64,000 bases of DNA from Halisarca cf. caerulea (taxonomy: Eukaryota > Porifera > Demospongiae > Chondrillida > Halisarcidae): contig CAUJGJ010000085.1 in the NCBI GenBank assembly GCA_963170055.1, forward strand, positions 2,682,701 to 2,746,700, in the 5' to 3' direction. Shown here piece by piece: positions 61,701 through 64,000 of the stretch. The position numbers and the translations under genes are program-made. The stretch's first letter is position 1, and every line of letters begins with the position of its first letter. The notes under the pieces were generated by a model. The model did no database searches. It was given only the letters and a program-made list of their open reading frames with translations, and was not told the origin of the DNA.

Positions 61701-64000
61701 TTCAGGGTTTCTTTTAAAGGAAAGGGGGCACAGGGGGTATCTCTCCCTTGAAATCTTATCCTAGCTATAACACACATGCACAGTTGCAACAGACTAGTCT
61801 GTGGACTGTATTCAGAAACAGCTTGAGTGGCGTAAAACAGCCTCATTTATTACCTTCTGAGGCATGAAAACTAAAAATTTTCCTGGGGGAGCATACCCCC
61901 AGACCCCCCTAGCTTAGACCACTATCATTCCACAAGCATGTAGTGCAGTGTGCCACCTAGCTGTACAGTGTAGTGCAGCATGCCACCTAGCTCTACAGTG
62001 TAGTGCAGTGTGCCACCTAGCTCTACAGTGTAGTGCAGTGTGCCACCTAGCTCTACAGTGTAGTGCAGTGTGCCACCTAGCTCTACAGTGTAGTGCAGTG
62101 TGCCACCTAGCTCTAAGAAAGTGTGTGACATGTGTGAATAACGAAGTAGATTATTAGCTGAGCAATCATGTAGCATAGATAAATCTTCAATCAATTAGTT
62201 GGATGTTTCAACCACTTGTCTGAAATGTTCAACTTATTGGTTGAACATTCATGTAATACAATATGCTACATGATTGTTAAGATAATAATCTTCTTTGTTA
62301 TAGTTGAGTGTAGCGATGAGTCTCGGTGACATTGTATGTGTGAATGTTTGCTTGTTGCTTTTTCAATGAGCTTCTTGGCTATGAACAGTATTAAAGCTGG
62401 TTAATTACTCTAGGCATAGATACTTAAAGTGGAACCTGTAGGAAACACTGTTTACATGTACGTACATGCAGCATTGGTGTGTAATGTACAGTATTTGTAT
62501 TGTAATGTGACCAGTTCTTTCTTCTGTGCAGCACACCAAATGGCGAGTGAATGACAGTTTGAAGTCAAAGAAGAGTGTCATTGAAGAAAGCACAAAGAGT
62601 CTCAGCCATCTTGAGCAACAGTATGTTTTCTCATCGTTCTCTGTCATCACACATACTCTCACTAATGTCACCATGTGTAGTCTCACTAATGTCACCATGT
62701 GTACTCTCACTAGTGTCACCATATGTAGTCTCACTAATGTCACCATGTGTAGTCTCACTAATGTCACCATATGTAGTCTCACTATATGTGTCATTCATGT
62801 ACATAGACCTCACACTTCCCTGGTATACATGTAATTCTCTACTGATATGTACATACATACGTACGTATGCTGTACAGTCGAATCTCATCTAACATGAAAT
62901 TGCTTGACTTGAGATATCTTTCACATGCCAAGTCCAAGTGTACGTAGGTATAGTACGTATAAATGTATTACTGTTCACATGAATTGCGTACTTCATATAT
63001 AAAATTTCAGCACAGTCCCTTTTCGTGTTAGAGAGGTTCAATTTAGTATACATATGTATGTGTACAGGATGTTCATATGCATGTATTATATGTACGTATG
63101 TACACTGTATGTATGTTTAGATTAAAGGAATACTCCTCTGCCTATGAAATGGTCAAGACTGAGAGGAACAAGACAATGTCATTGATACAGCACGCCTCAC
63201 AGGTACATACGTATGCACAGTATGTCGAAGTGTGACTATGAGTAGTACAGTGAATTGTCATTCATCTGCCACCATTTTATCCACCGAACCCTTTTATCTG
63301 CTATCAATGTTGGTCATGAATTGATTGAAAAGGCTGCATATTGATTTGAATGGTCCACCAAACTCAATAATGTGCCCAAATTTTTTAAAAATGAATTGTG
63401 GCGATTACAACGATAATTCACTATAGTAGTGACCACTAGTGGTTTACTGTCTGTTAGGTTAGGTTAGGTAACCTTGTTAAAACAGGGAACTTTCCGTCTT
63501 CCATGTGGTGTTTAATGCACAAACAGTTAAGTGGTTTCTTGGATTGTGTCACAACACCAAGCCTGAGTCATGTCATACACCTAGCCTTCCTATGCATATC
63601 TATGAATGTACATACATACGTACATATGTTCGTATATTAAATAGACTTTTATATCAGTGTGTGTAATTGCACAGATCATACCGTCTACGTGTACATAGCC
63701 TAACATGTAAGATGTATTAGTACTGTGTATGGAGTGTCTTGCTAAGTAGCTACTTAAGTATGTGGTTGTATTACTGCTAGCTCAATGTTCACCATAGATC
63801 CAGACAGAACTCCGAGAGAAGGTTCATGTGCTGGAGAATGAGAAGGAAATTCTCAGAACTGCAGTTGATAATAAAGAGAAACTGCTTCAAAAGTGTGCTT
63901 TAGTGCACAGCCACAAGGTCATGGAGAGAGACACTCTACGTCAAGAAATGAGTAGAAAGGTCAACTTACAATCAGATCTATCTGGAGAAATGGAACAACA
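977..64000 (+). CDS. CCDC146: CCDC146-like coiled-coil ciliary protein gene, 19 exons seen, 3' end off window
   Basis: Gene span. I assembled 19 exons (977-1258, 2413-2495, 3488-3530, 3892-3987, 5017-5078, 5140-5197, 56872-56937, 57382-57492, 57856-57929, 58060-58117, 58458-58553, 58625-58698, 59090-59188, 59513-59600, 59765-59860, 60691-60861, 62532-62620, 63121-63202, 63798-64000+). Every junction is GT-AG, and codon phase is kept at all 18 introns, giving 1931 coding nt (about 643 residues). The product is almost wholly Glu/Lys/Gln/Leu-rich coiled coil after a low-complexity acidic/Ser N-terminus. The order of short blocks (AIPP near the N-terminus, ADFPD, HKKPKRE, GPQVIAKEI, TERNK, then a long helix) parallels vertebrate CCDC146 and Chlamydomonas MBO2, which act at centrioles, manchette and flagella. 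Vertebrate CCDC146 is about 955 residues, so roughly one third is missing to the right. Intron 6 contains the whole 5S rDNA array. Confidence 0.85.
1259..2412. other. CCDC146-like intron 1, AT-rich with ATAG and ACGT repeats
   Basis: An intron of 1154 bp. It holds a short GATA/ATAG run (about 1312-1342) and a dense block of TACGTA/GTATGT/CATACA repeats at about 2146-2370. Short open frames at 1572-1778 (plus) and 1076-1570 (minus) show no family resemblance. The acceptor is TACGTATAG. Confidence 0.75.
2146..2370. repeat. Dense TACGTA/GTATGTAC tetranucleotide-type microsatellite
   Basis: Interrupted repeats of GTAC, TACGTA, CATA and GTATGT, largely self-complementary. Similar patches recur in nearly every intron here (for example 3325-3470, 4430-4560, 4795-4870, 57005-57070) but not in exons or in the 5S array. 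Confidence 0.85.
2413..2495 (+). CDS. CCDC146: CCDC146-like exon 2
   Basis: An 83-nt exon, phase 0 in and phase 2 out, donor GTGAGA. It encodes LLPHEKVSTEMASKLQRKYL and onward, aligning with the CCDC146 segment in which a GK.....MAALK.KY-type motif begins the coiled coil. Confidence 0.8.
2604..2742. mobile_element. Short TIR element (TAGTCGGAATAAT ends)
   Basis: A 139-bp non-coding element. Its left end TAGTCGGAATAATCTTGAGC and right end (reverse complement TAGTCGGAATAATTTTTTGA) form inverted repeats that continue into AGCAAACA on both sides. The centre contains TTCGTCAGC, a phrase I associate with invertebrate MITEs. A 13-bp direct repeat TATGTCTTTACTG lies at 2590-2602 and 2778-2790, so the true right border may be further out. 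Superfamily unassigned. Confidence 0.7.
2852..2926. mobile_element. Foldback element A with 9-bp target duplication
   Basis: A 75-bp near-perfect hairpin: TAGTCTCGTTCCCAGCCCC at the left and its reverse complement at the right, continuing through ACTTCC and GGCC toward the loop. It is flanked by the 9-bp direct repeat AGTTACAGT (2843-2851 and 2927-2935). A 9-bp duplication suggests a Mutator-like origin. It has no coding capacity. Confidence 0.85.
3188..3278. mobile_element. Foldback element B
   Basis: A 91-bp element with the same terminal TAGTCTCG/CGAGACTA as element A. Its arms pair through AGCACAGACC and TTCTCACCT. The 9-bp flanks TTAGAATTT and CTGGAAGTT agree at 6 of 9 positions, consistent with a decayed 9-bp duplication but not proof of it. 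Confidence 0.75.
3488..3530 (+). CDS. CCDC146: CCDC146-like exon 3
   Basis: A 43-nt micro-exon, donor GTAAGT. I use the AG at 3486-3487 because the AG two bases earlier would break the frame. The result is NEERNLLIQARDLSK joined to exon 2. Coiled-coil character. Confidence 0.75.
3892..3987 (+). CDS. CCDC146: CCDC146-like exon 4
   Basis: A 96-nt exon, phase 0 to 0, acceptor ATTACACAG and weak donor GTGTGC. It encodes KVLDKAADFPDNTRTEGGKL and flanks. The ADFPD...T(E)..KLR segment is the clearest signature matching CCDC146 in this part of the gene. Confidence 0.88.
4582..4794. mobile_element. MITE-like element with 30-bp inverted repeats
   Basis: A 213-bp non-coding element in intron 4. The left end reads ATACCATCTAGTGCTAAATT. 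The right end, reverse-complemented, reads ATACCATTTAGCACTGAATT, and pairing continues through AAGGAGCT. A target duplication was not resolved. Confidence 0.7.
5017..5078 (+). CDS. CCDC146: CCDC146-like exon 5
   Basis: A 62-nt exon with acceptor CTGCAG and donor GTAAGT, phase 0 in and 2 out. It encodes CENDLAQSTERMEQLEYDIR, coiled coil. Confidence 0.85.
5140..5197 (+). CDS. CCDC146: CCDC146-like exon 6 (last exon before the 5S array)
   Basis: A 58-nt exon after a 61-bp intron. It encodes LLMEEKKEVENDLHKKPKRE and ends in phase 0 at donor GTACGT. The KKP motif followed by ..ME/IE in exon 7 matches the CCDC146 order KP...EKK, so exons 6 and 7 are neighbours in the protein although 51.7 kb apart in DNA. 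Confidence 0.88.
5293..5476. mobile_element. pogo/mariner-type MITE 1 (TA duplication)
   Basis: A 184-bp element flanked by TA (5291-5292, 5477-5478). The ends are CAGTGAAACTTGCTTAATAC and, reverse-complemented, CAGTGGAACTTGCTTAGTAA. CAGTG..AC.T termini with TA duplications are typical of pogo/Tigger-type MITEs. Non-coding. Confidence 0.8.
5501..5531 (+). pseudogene. Isolated 5S rRNA fragment (about nt 44-73)
   Basis: TACTGAGTTAAGCAGTGTTA followed by GACTGGGGTAA matches 5S nt 44-73 with one base missing and few changes. AGTTAAGCAGTGTTAG is identical over 16 nt. It lies about 0.8 kb before the array, between two MITEs, as a relic of former array extent or a stray insertion. Confidence 0.65.
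5582..6205. mobile_element. pogo/mariner-type element 2, longer relative of MITE 1
   Basis: A 624-bp element flanked by TA (5580-5581, 6206-6207). Its ends are CAGTGAAACTTGTTCAGTA and, reverse-complemented, CAGTGAAAACTTGCTCAGTA. The first ~90 bp are the reverse complement of the right part of MITE 1, including the CTCCTGGA and TGTCCCTGTGTATAC blocks, so both derive from one family. No intact transposase frame; a 64-codon minus frame at 5984-6178 is unassigned. Confidence 0.75.
6252..6342 (+). pseudogene. Degenerate 5S remnant at the left edge of the array
   Basis: GATCACCAAAAGTAAGCGAT and the following ATCAGGCTGG resemble 5S nt 41-70 with many changes. After unrelated bases, the intact spacer (TTTAAAATGAAGTTTGAATG onward) leads into the first complete gene at 6343. 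Confidence 0.6.
6343..6462 (+). rRNA. 5S rRNA, first complete copy
   Basis: The first full 120-nt copy. It differs from the array consensus at CTCATC (for CTCGTC) and CTGGAAATACC (for CTGGGAATACC). The same changes reappear in copies near the right edge and at 52617. Confidence 0.93.
6496..6502 (+). promoter_or_regulatory. TATA-like box 31 bp upstream of 5S (representative unit)
   Basis: TTTAAAA at -31 to -25 relative to the second 5S copy. A TATA-like box near -30 helps place TFIIIB at 5S genes of several eukaryotes. In other units it is TTCAAAA, so the array contains two promoter classes. Confidence 0.6.
6527..6646 (+). rRNA. 5S rRNA, consensus-type copy
   Basis: A representative 120-nt gene transcribed by Pol III into the 5S RNA of the large ribosomal subunit. 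The 5' end GCTTACGGC pairs with the 3' GCTGTAAGC to close helix I (nine pairs, one G-U). The internal control region is present: A box around nt 50-61 (AGTTAAGCAGTG), intermediate element near nt 67-72, and C box around nt 77-93 (TACTTGGATGGGTGACC). GATGGGTGACCGCCTGGGAA is the usual animal 5S sequence. Confidence 0.97.
6645..6648 (+). terminator. Pol III T-run terminator (representative unit)
   Basis: TTTT spanning the last two transcribed positions and the next two bases. Every unit has it. A second run follows 3-4 bases later: TTTT in the GCC-type spacers, 5-9 Ts in the GAG-type spacers, as a possible back-up. Confidence 0.85.
6711..6830 (+). rRNA. 5S rRNA variant with G8C in helix I
   Basis: It begins GCTTACGCCC, replacing G8 and breaking one helix I pair. 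It also has GAACGCC for GACCGCC. The G8C variant recurs across the array (for example near 7817, 9101, 10198, 17598, 18969, 30658). Confidence 0.88.
12339..12416 (+). pseudogene. 5'-truncated 5S gene (first of about 30)
   Basis: The spacer TTGCCTTTTCTTTCACTGAAG runs directly into 5S nt 52-120, so the first 42 nt and the upstream TATA-like box are missing and the unit is 90 bp. The junction lies in TCACTGAAGT, which occurs both in the spacer and at 5S nt 43-52. The internal control region is intact. Confidence 0.9.
13894..37342 (+). pseudogene. Further 5'-truncated 5S copies dispersed in the central array
   Basis: Identical 78-nt truncated genes start at 13894, 14350, 14988, 15444, 16265, 16721, 18457, 19828, 21382, 23115, 24120, 24576, 25032, 25488, 26859, 27864, 29051, 29507, 29963, 31150, 31606, 32244, 34530, 34620, 35076, 35898, 35988, 36444 and 37265. 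Each ends 77 bases later. Pairs sit back to back at 34530/34620 and 35898/35988. I found none after 37342 or before 12339. The entry spans intact copies too. Confidence 0.85.
22251..24260 (+). repeat. 1005-bp segmental duplication inside the array
   Basis: Private variants recur at a spacing of exactly 1005 bp: CCATGCTACAC (genes at 22251 and 23256), GACCACTGAAG (about 22476 and 23481), and ATCACAGAAG (22841 and 23846). The block is five full units plus one truncated unit. One visible difference is CTGTTAGC in the first copy against CTGTAAGC in the second. Confidence 0.88.
52617..52736 (+). rRNA. Divergent internal 5S copy with edge-type variants
   Basis: It carries GCTTATGGCC, CCAGCAGTTCTCATC, GGATGGATGACC and CTGGAAATACC. 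CTCATC and CTGGAAATACC are otherwise typical of array-edge copies, so this may mark an old array boundary. Confidence 0.8.
55003..55105 (+). pseudogene. 5S copy with 17-nt internal deletion
   Basis: A 103-nt copy in which GAAGTTAA is joined to TAGTACTTGG, removing 17 nt that include most of the A box and the intermediate element. It is unlikely to be transcribed by the normal TFIIIA route. It is one of the decayed copies near the right edge. Confidence 0.88.
55170..55288 (+). rRNA. 5S copy lacking one base of helix I
   Basis: 119 nt: it begins GTTACGG instead of GCTTACGG and has CTCATC and CACTAAAG. The internal control region is intact. Confidence 0.75.
55353..55472 (+). rRNA. 5S rRNA, penultimate complete copy
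   Basis: A complete 120-nt consensus-type gene. Its upstream spacer reads AAAATGAAGTTTG, as at the first unit of the array and the next unit here. Confidence 0.92.
55537..55656 (+). rRNA. 5S rRNA, last complete copy
   Basis: A complete 120-nt copy with edge-type CTCATC and CACTAAAG changes and spacer AAAATGAAGTTTG. Confidence 0.92.
55721..55758 (+). pseudogene. Terminal 5S fragment (nt 1-38) ending the array
   Basis: The array stops abruptly inside a 5S gene after GTTCTCGT; unique intron sequence follows at 55759. The fragment has GCTTACAGCC and CCACTAG changes. It marks the right breakpoint. Confidence 0.9.
55759..56014. other. Unique intron sequence right of the array
   Basis: AT-rich intron sequence without recognisable genes. 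An 80-codon minus-strand open frame (55723-55965) begins inside the 5S fragment's complement and resembles nothing known. Confidence 0.7.
56102..56698. mobile_element. 597-bp TIR element nested in foldback C (5-bp target duplication)
   Basis: The terminal inverted repeats are CAGGCCTGTACACAGG and, at the right, the complement of CAGGCCTGTACGCAGG. It is flanked by AAGAC on both sides (56097-56101, 56699-56703). It has no transposase frame. It contains a 68-bp direct duplication (56329-56396 and 56397-56464). Superfamily not assigned. Confidence 0.78.
56329..56468. repeat. 68-bp tandem duplication
   Basis: Two copies of a block beginning ACCTTGTTTTCCAGCAGC, about 90 percent alike, inside the nested element. 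Confidence 0.85.
56872..56937 (+). CDS. CCDC146: CCDC146-like exon 7 (first exon after the 5S array)
   Basis: A 66-nt exon, phase 0 to 0, acceptor TTTGCAG and donor GTAAGT. It encodes DIERKIHEITSEIEDLQYSL plus KK, continuing the CCDC146-like coiled coil directly from exon 6. Confidence 0.86.
57250..57345. mobile_element. Foldback element D
   Basis: A 96-bp hairpin in intron 7 with arms of about 42 bp that match at about 38 positions (TAGTCTGGCATAGCCAACTC against TAGTCTGGCGTAGCCAACCC). Related ends to elements A-C (TAGTCT.G). No clear target duplication; the flanks are TACGTA-type repeat. Confidence 0.8.
57382..57492 (+). CDS. CCDC146: CCDC146-like exon 8
   Basis: A 111-nt exon, phase 0 to 0, acceptor TATCCAG and weak donor GTGTTT. 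It encodes 37 coiled-coil residues starting TTEEATQLKSDVKAQQERID. Confidence 0.86.
57493..57855. other. CCDC146-like intron 8
   Basis: A 363-bp AT-rich intron with TACGTA/GTACAT repeats. No gene seen. Confidence 0.75.
57856..57929 (+). CDS. CCDC146: CCDC146-like exon 9
   Basis: A 74-nt exon, acceptor GCATAG, donor GTGAGT, phase 2 out. It encodes DDLVKARTGPQVIAKEIDTL and RKDI. The [TG]P.QI.KEIE block is a recognisable CCDC146 signature. Confidence 0.88.
58060..58117 (+). CDS. CCDC146: CCDC146-like exon 10, donor inside a GT repeat
   Basis: A 58-nt exon, acceptor CTGCACAG. It encodes GAENEKLEQEEQMRIADQK and ends in phase 0 at the first GT of a long GT tract, so the donor is GTGTGT. The frame of exon 11 requires this cut or one shifted by multiples of 6 bases. 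Confidence 0.78.
58118..58184. repeat. (GT)n microsatellite starting at a splice donor
   Basis: About 33 GT dinucleotides that begin with the donor dinucleotide of intron 10. Confidence 0.97.
58458..58553 (+). CDS. CCDC146: CCDC146-like exon 11
   Basis: A 96-nt exon, phase 0 to 0, acceptor GTGTGTAG and donor GTAAGG. It encodes VSESEEAVDRLTEASARIDA and 12 further residues. Confidence 0.84.
58625..58698 (+). CDS. CCDC146: CCDC146-like exon 12, donor inside a GT repeat
   Basis: A 74-nt exon after a 71-bp intron, acceptor CTGCAG. It encodes QYELERMKKDSDTEKDREAT and LLED, phase 2 out. The donor GTGTGT is the start of an interrupted GT tract. Confidence 0.82.
58699..58836. repeat. Interrupted GT-rich microsatellite starting at a splice donor
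   Basis: GTGTGTGTGTGG-type repeats with scattered A and C interruptions, beginning exactly at the intron 12 donor. Confidence 0.95.
59090..59188 (+). CDS. CCDC146: CCDC146-like exon 13
   Basis: A 99-nt exon, acceptor TTGCTCAG and donor GTGAGT. With the flanking split codons it encodes ATQELQLRHRSSELRSLHET and a basic tail ending KEKSKTM. Confidence 0.86.
59513..59600 (+). CDS. CCDC146: CCDC146-like exon 14
   Basis: An 88-nt exon, acceptor TACACAG and donor GTACGT. It encodes KVVKAGELQLKVLQEAVEQQ, then LAIIGNLDEK. Confidence 0.86.
59765..59860 (+). CDS. CCDC146: CCDC146-like exon 15
   Basis: A 96-nt exon, phase 0 to 0, acceptor TATACAG and donor GTCAGT. It encodes RQVSVMIVAENKSRLEDVRA and DLDQMRHWVATQ. 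Confidence 0.84.
59942..60543. repeat. 27-bp minisatellite, about 22 copies
   Basis: The unit is about AGCACACACTGCACCCAACA plus CACCTCC, in intron 15. Since 27 is divisible by 3, several frames on both strands stay open (PPAHTAPNT-type and Cys-rich repeats). Reading on from exon 15 meets a stop (TAG at about 59894) before the repeat, so these frames are not part of the gene. Confidence 0.96.
60691..60861 (+). CDS. CCDC146: CCDC146-like exon 16
   Basis: A 171-nt exon, phase 0 to 0, acceptor TATACAG and donor GTACAT. It encodes 57 residues of charged coiled coil, including QAGVEEAERSKVERQMDLEQ across the junction with exon 15. Confidence 0.88.
60999..61429. mobile_element. hAT-like MITE with 8-bp target duplication
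   Basis: A 431-bp non-coding element with 18-bp inverted repeats TAGGCCTGAGCCRATTAT and a perfect 8-bp flanking duplication GAACACTG (60991-60998 and 61430-61437). An 8-bp duplication and TAGG-type ends fit the hAT superfamily. The interior has ATAATTTCACAAATAATAG-like short repeats and no transposase. Confidence 0.85.
61703..61918. mobile_element. Possible transposon relic with G-rich and C-rich ends
   Basis: It begins CAGGGTTTCTTTTAAAGG with a GGGGGCACAGGGGGT block and ends CATACCCCCAGACCCCCCTAG. This arrangement resembles decayed DNA-transposon ends, but I could not define repeats or a target duplication. A similar G/C-run block lies at 60904-60963. Confidence 0.35.
61939..62115. repeat. 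30-bp minisatellite, about 6 copies
   Basis: The unit is about TGTAGTGCAGTGTGCCACCT plus AGCTCTACAG, in intron 16. Open in several frames only because the period is divisible by 3. Confidence 0.95.
62164..62275. repeat. Imperfect 112-bp palindrome
   Basis: AATCATGTAGCATA at the left is complementary to TATGCTACATGATT at the right. An inner inverted repeat ATGTTCAACTTATTGGTTGA(ACAT) lies between. It is possibly a small foldback element; no target duplication seen. Confidence 0.7.
62532..62620 (+). CDS. CCDC146: CCDC146-like exon 17
   Basis: An 89-nt exon, acceptor CTGTGCAG and donor GTATGT, phase 2 out. It encodes HTKWRVNDSLKSKKSVIEES and TKSLSHLEQ. Confidence 0.86.
62657..62785. repeat. 24-bp minisatellite, about 5 copies
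   Basis: The unit is about TCTCACTAATGTCACCATGT plus GTAG, in intron 17. Retention of this intron would leave exon 17's frame open through the repeat for about 70 codons. Confidence 0.93.
62875..63046. mobile_element. pogo-type MITE (TA duplication)
   Basis: About 172 bp flanked by TA. The left end CAGTCGAATCTCATCTAACA and the right end GTGTTAGAGAGGTTCAATTT (reverse-complemented AAATTGAACCTCTCTAACAC) form imperfect inverted repeats. GAACCTCT.TAAC.CGAA-like ends are typical of Tigger/pogo MITEs. The exact right border is uncertain by a few bases. Confidence 0.65.
63121..63202 (+). CDS. CCDC146: CCDC146-like exon 18
   Basis: An 82-nt exon, acceptor ATGTTTAG and donor GTACAT. It encodes QLKEYSSAYEMVKTERNKTM then SLIQHASQ. 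The Y..VK.ERNK motif matches a conserved CCDC146 block (Y..I..ERNK). Confidence 0.9.
63248..63423. mobile_element. mariner/pogo-type MITE (TA duplication)
   Basis: 176 bp flanked by TA (63246-63247, 63424-63425). The left end is CAGTGAATTGTCATTCATCT. The right end, reverse-complemented, is TAGTGAATTATCGTTGTAAT. GCCAC is shared further in. Non-coding. Confidence 0.75.
63798..64000 (+). CDS. CCDC146: CCDC146-like exon 19 (continues past the window)
   Basis: At least 203 nt after acceptor CACCATAG, open to the right edge. It encodes a long continuous helix with IQTELREKVHVLENEKEILR and, later, HSHKVMERDTLRQEMSRKVN. It corresponds to the mid to C-terminal coiled coil of CCDC146. Confidence 0.88.
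   Translation, partial: MQTELREKVHVLENEKEILRTAVDNKEKLLQKCALVHSHKVMERDTLRQEMSRKVNLQSDLSGEMEQ

Overview
The window is nuclear DNA from an animal or close relative. Two intron-rich protein genes have clean GT-AG splice sites, and the 5S rRNA genes are of animal type. One protein gene is ciliary and one is a nuclear gene for mitochondrial complex I. Introns are full of TACGTA/GTATGT/CACA microsatellites and small transposon derivatives. I suspect an early-branching metazoan such as a sponge, but the sequence alone does not prove it.

Layout. (1) 1-900, minus strand: the 5' end of an NDUFS7 (complex I 20 kDa/PSST subunit) gene. Exon 1 is 864-900, exon 2 is 356-648, and the rest lies off the left edge. 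(2) 901-976: a 76-bp gap between two opposed start codons, acting as a shared bidirectional promoter. It contains a near-consensus RFX X-box at 953-966, which fits the ciliary gene to its right. (3) 977 to beyond 64000, plus strand: a CCDC146-like coiled-coil gene (centriole/cilium). I assembled 19 exons by hand; all junctions keep one reading frame and give about 643 residues, still open at the right edge. (4) 6343-55758: a 49.4-kb head-to-tail array of about 255 5S rRNA genes (120 nt, unit about 183-184 bp), plus about 30 shortened units, all on the plus strand. It lies entirely inside intron 6 of the CCDC146-like gene (5198-56871, 51,674 bp). The gene's other introns are 61-1670 bp.

The reading frame and the order of CCDC146-like segments continue from exon 6 (5140-5197) to exon 7 (56872-56937), so the array interrupts an intron rather than ending a gene. 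Within the array, spacers fall into a few promoter classes. A 10-nt repeat shared by spacer and gene has produced 90-bp units that lack the first 42 nt of 5S but keep the internal control region. These occur only between 12.3 and 37.3 kb. Tandem segmental duplications of 456, about 731, 1005, 1282, 1368 and 1371 bp record unequal exchange. Decayed 5S copies mark both edges, and isolated 5S relics lie up to 0.8 kb upstream.

The other introns hold a foldback family (TAGTCTCG ends, 9-bp target duplications), pogo/mariner-type MITEs with TA duplications, a hAT-like MITE with an 8-bp duplication, one resolvable nested insertion, three minisatellites (27, 30 and 24 bp), and long GT tracts that begin at or next to 5' splice sites.
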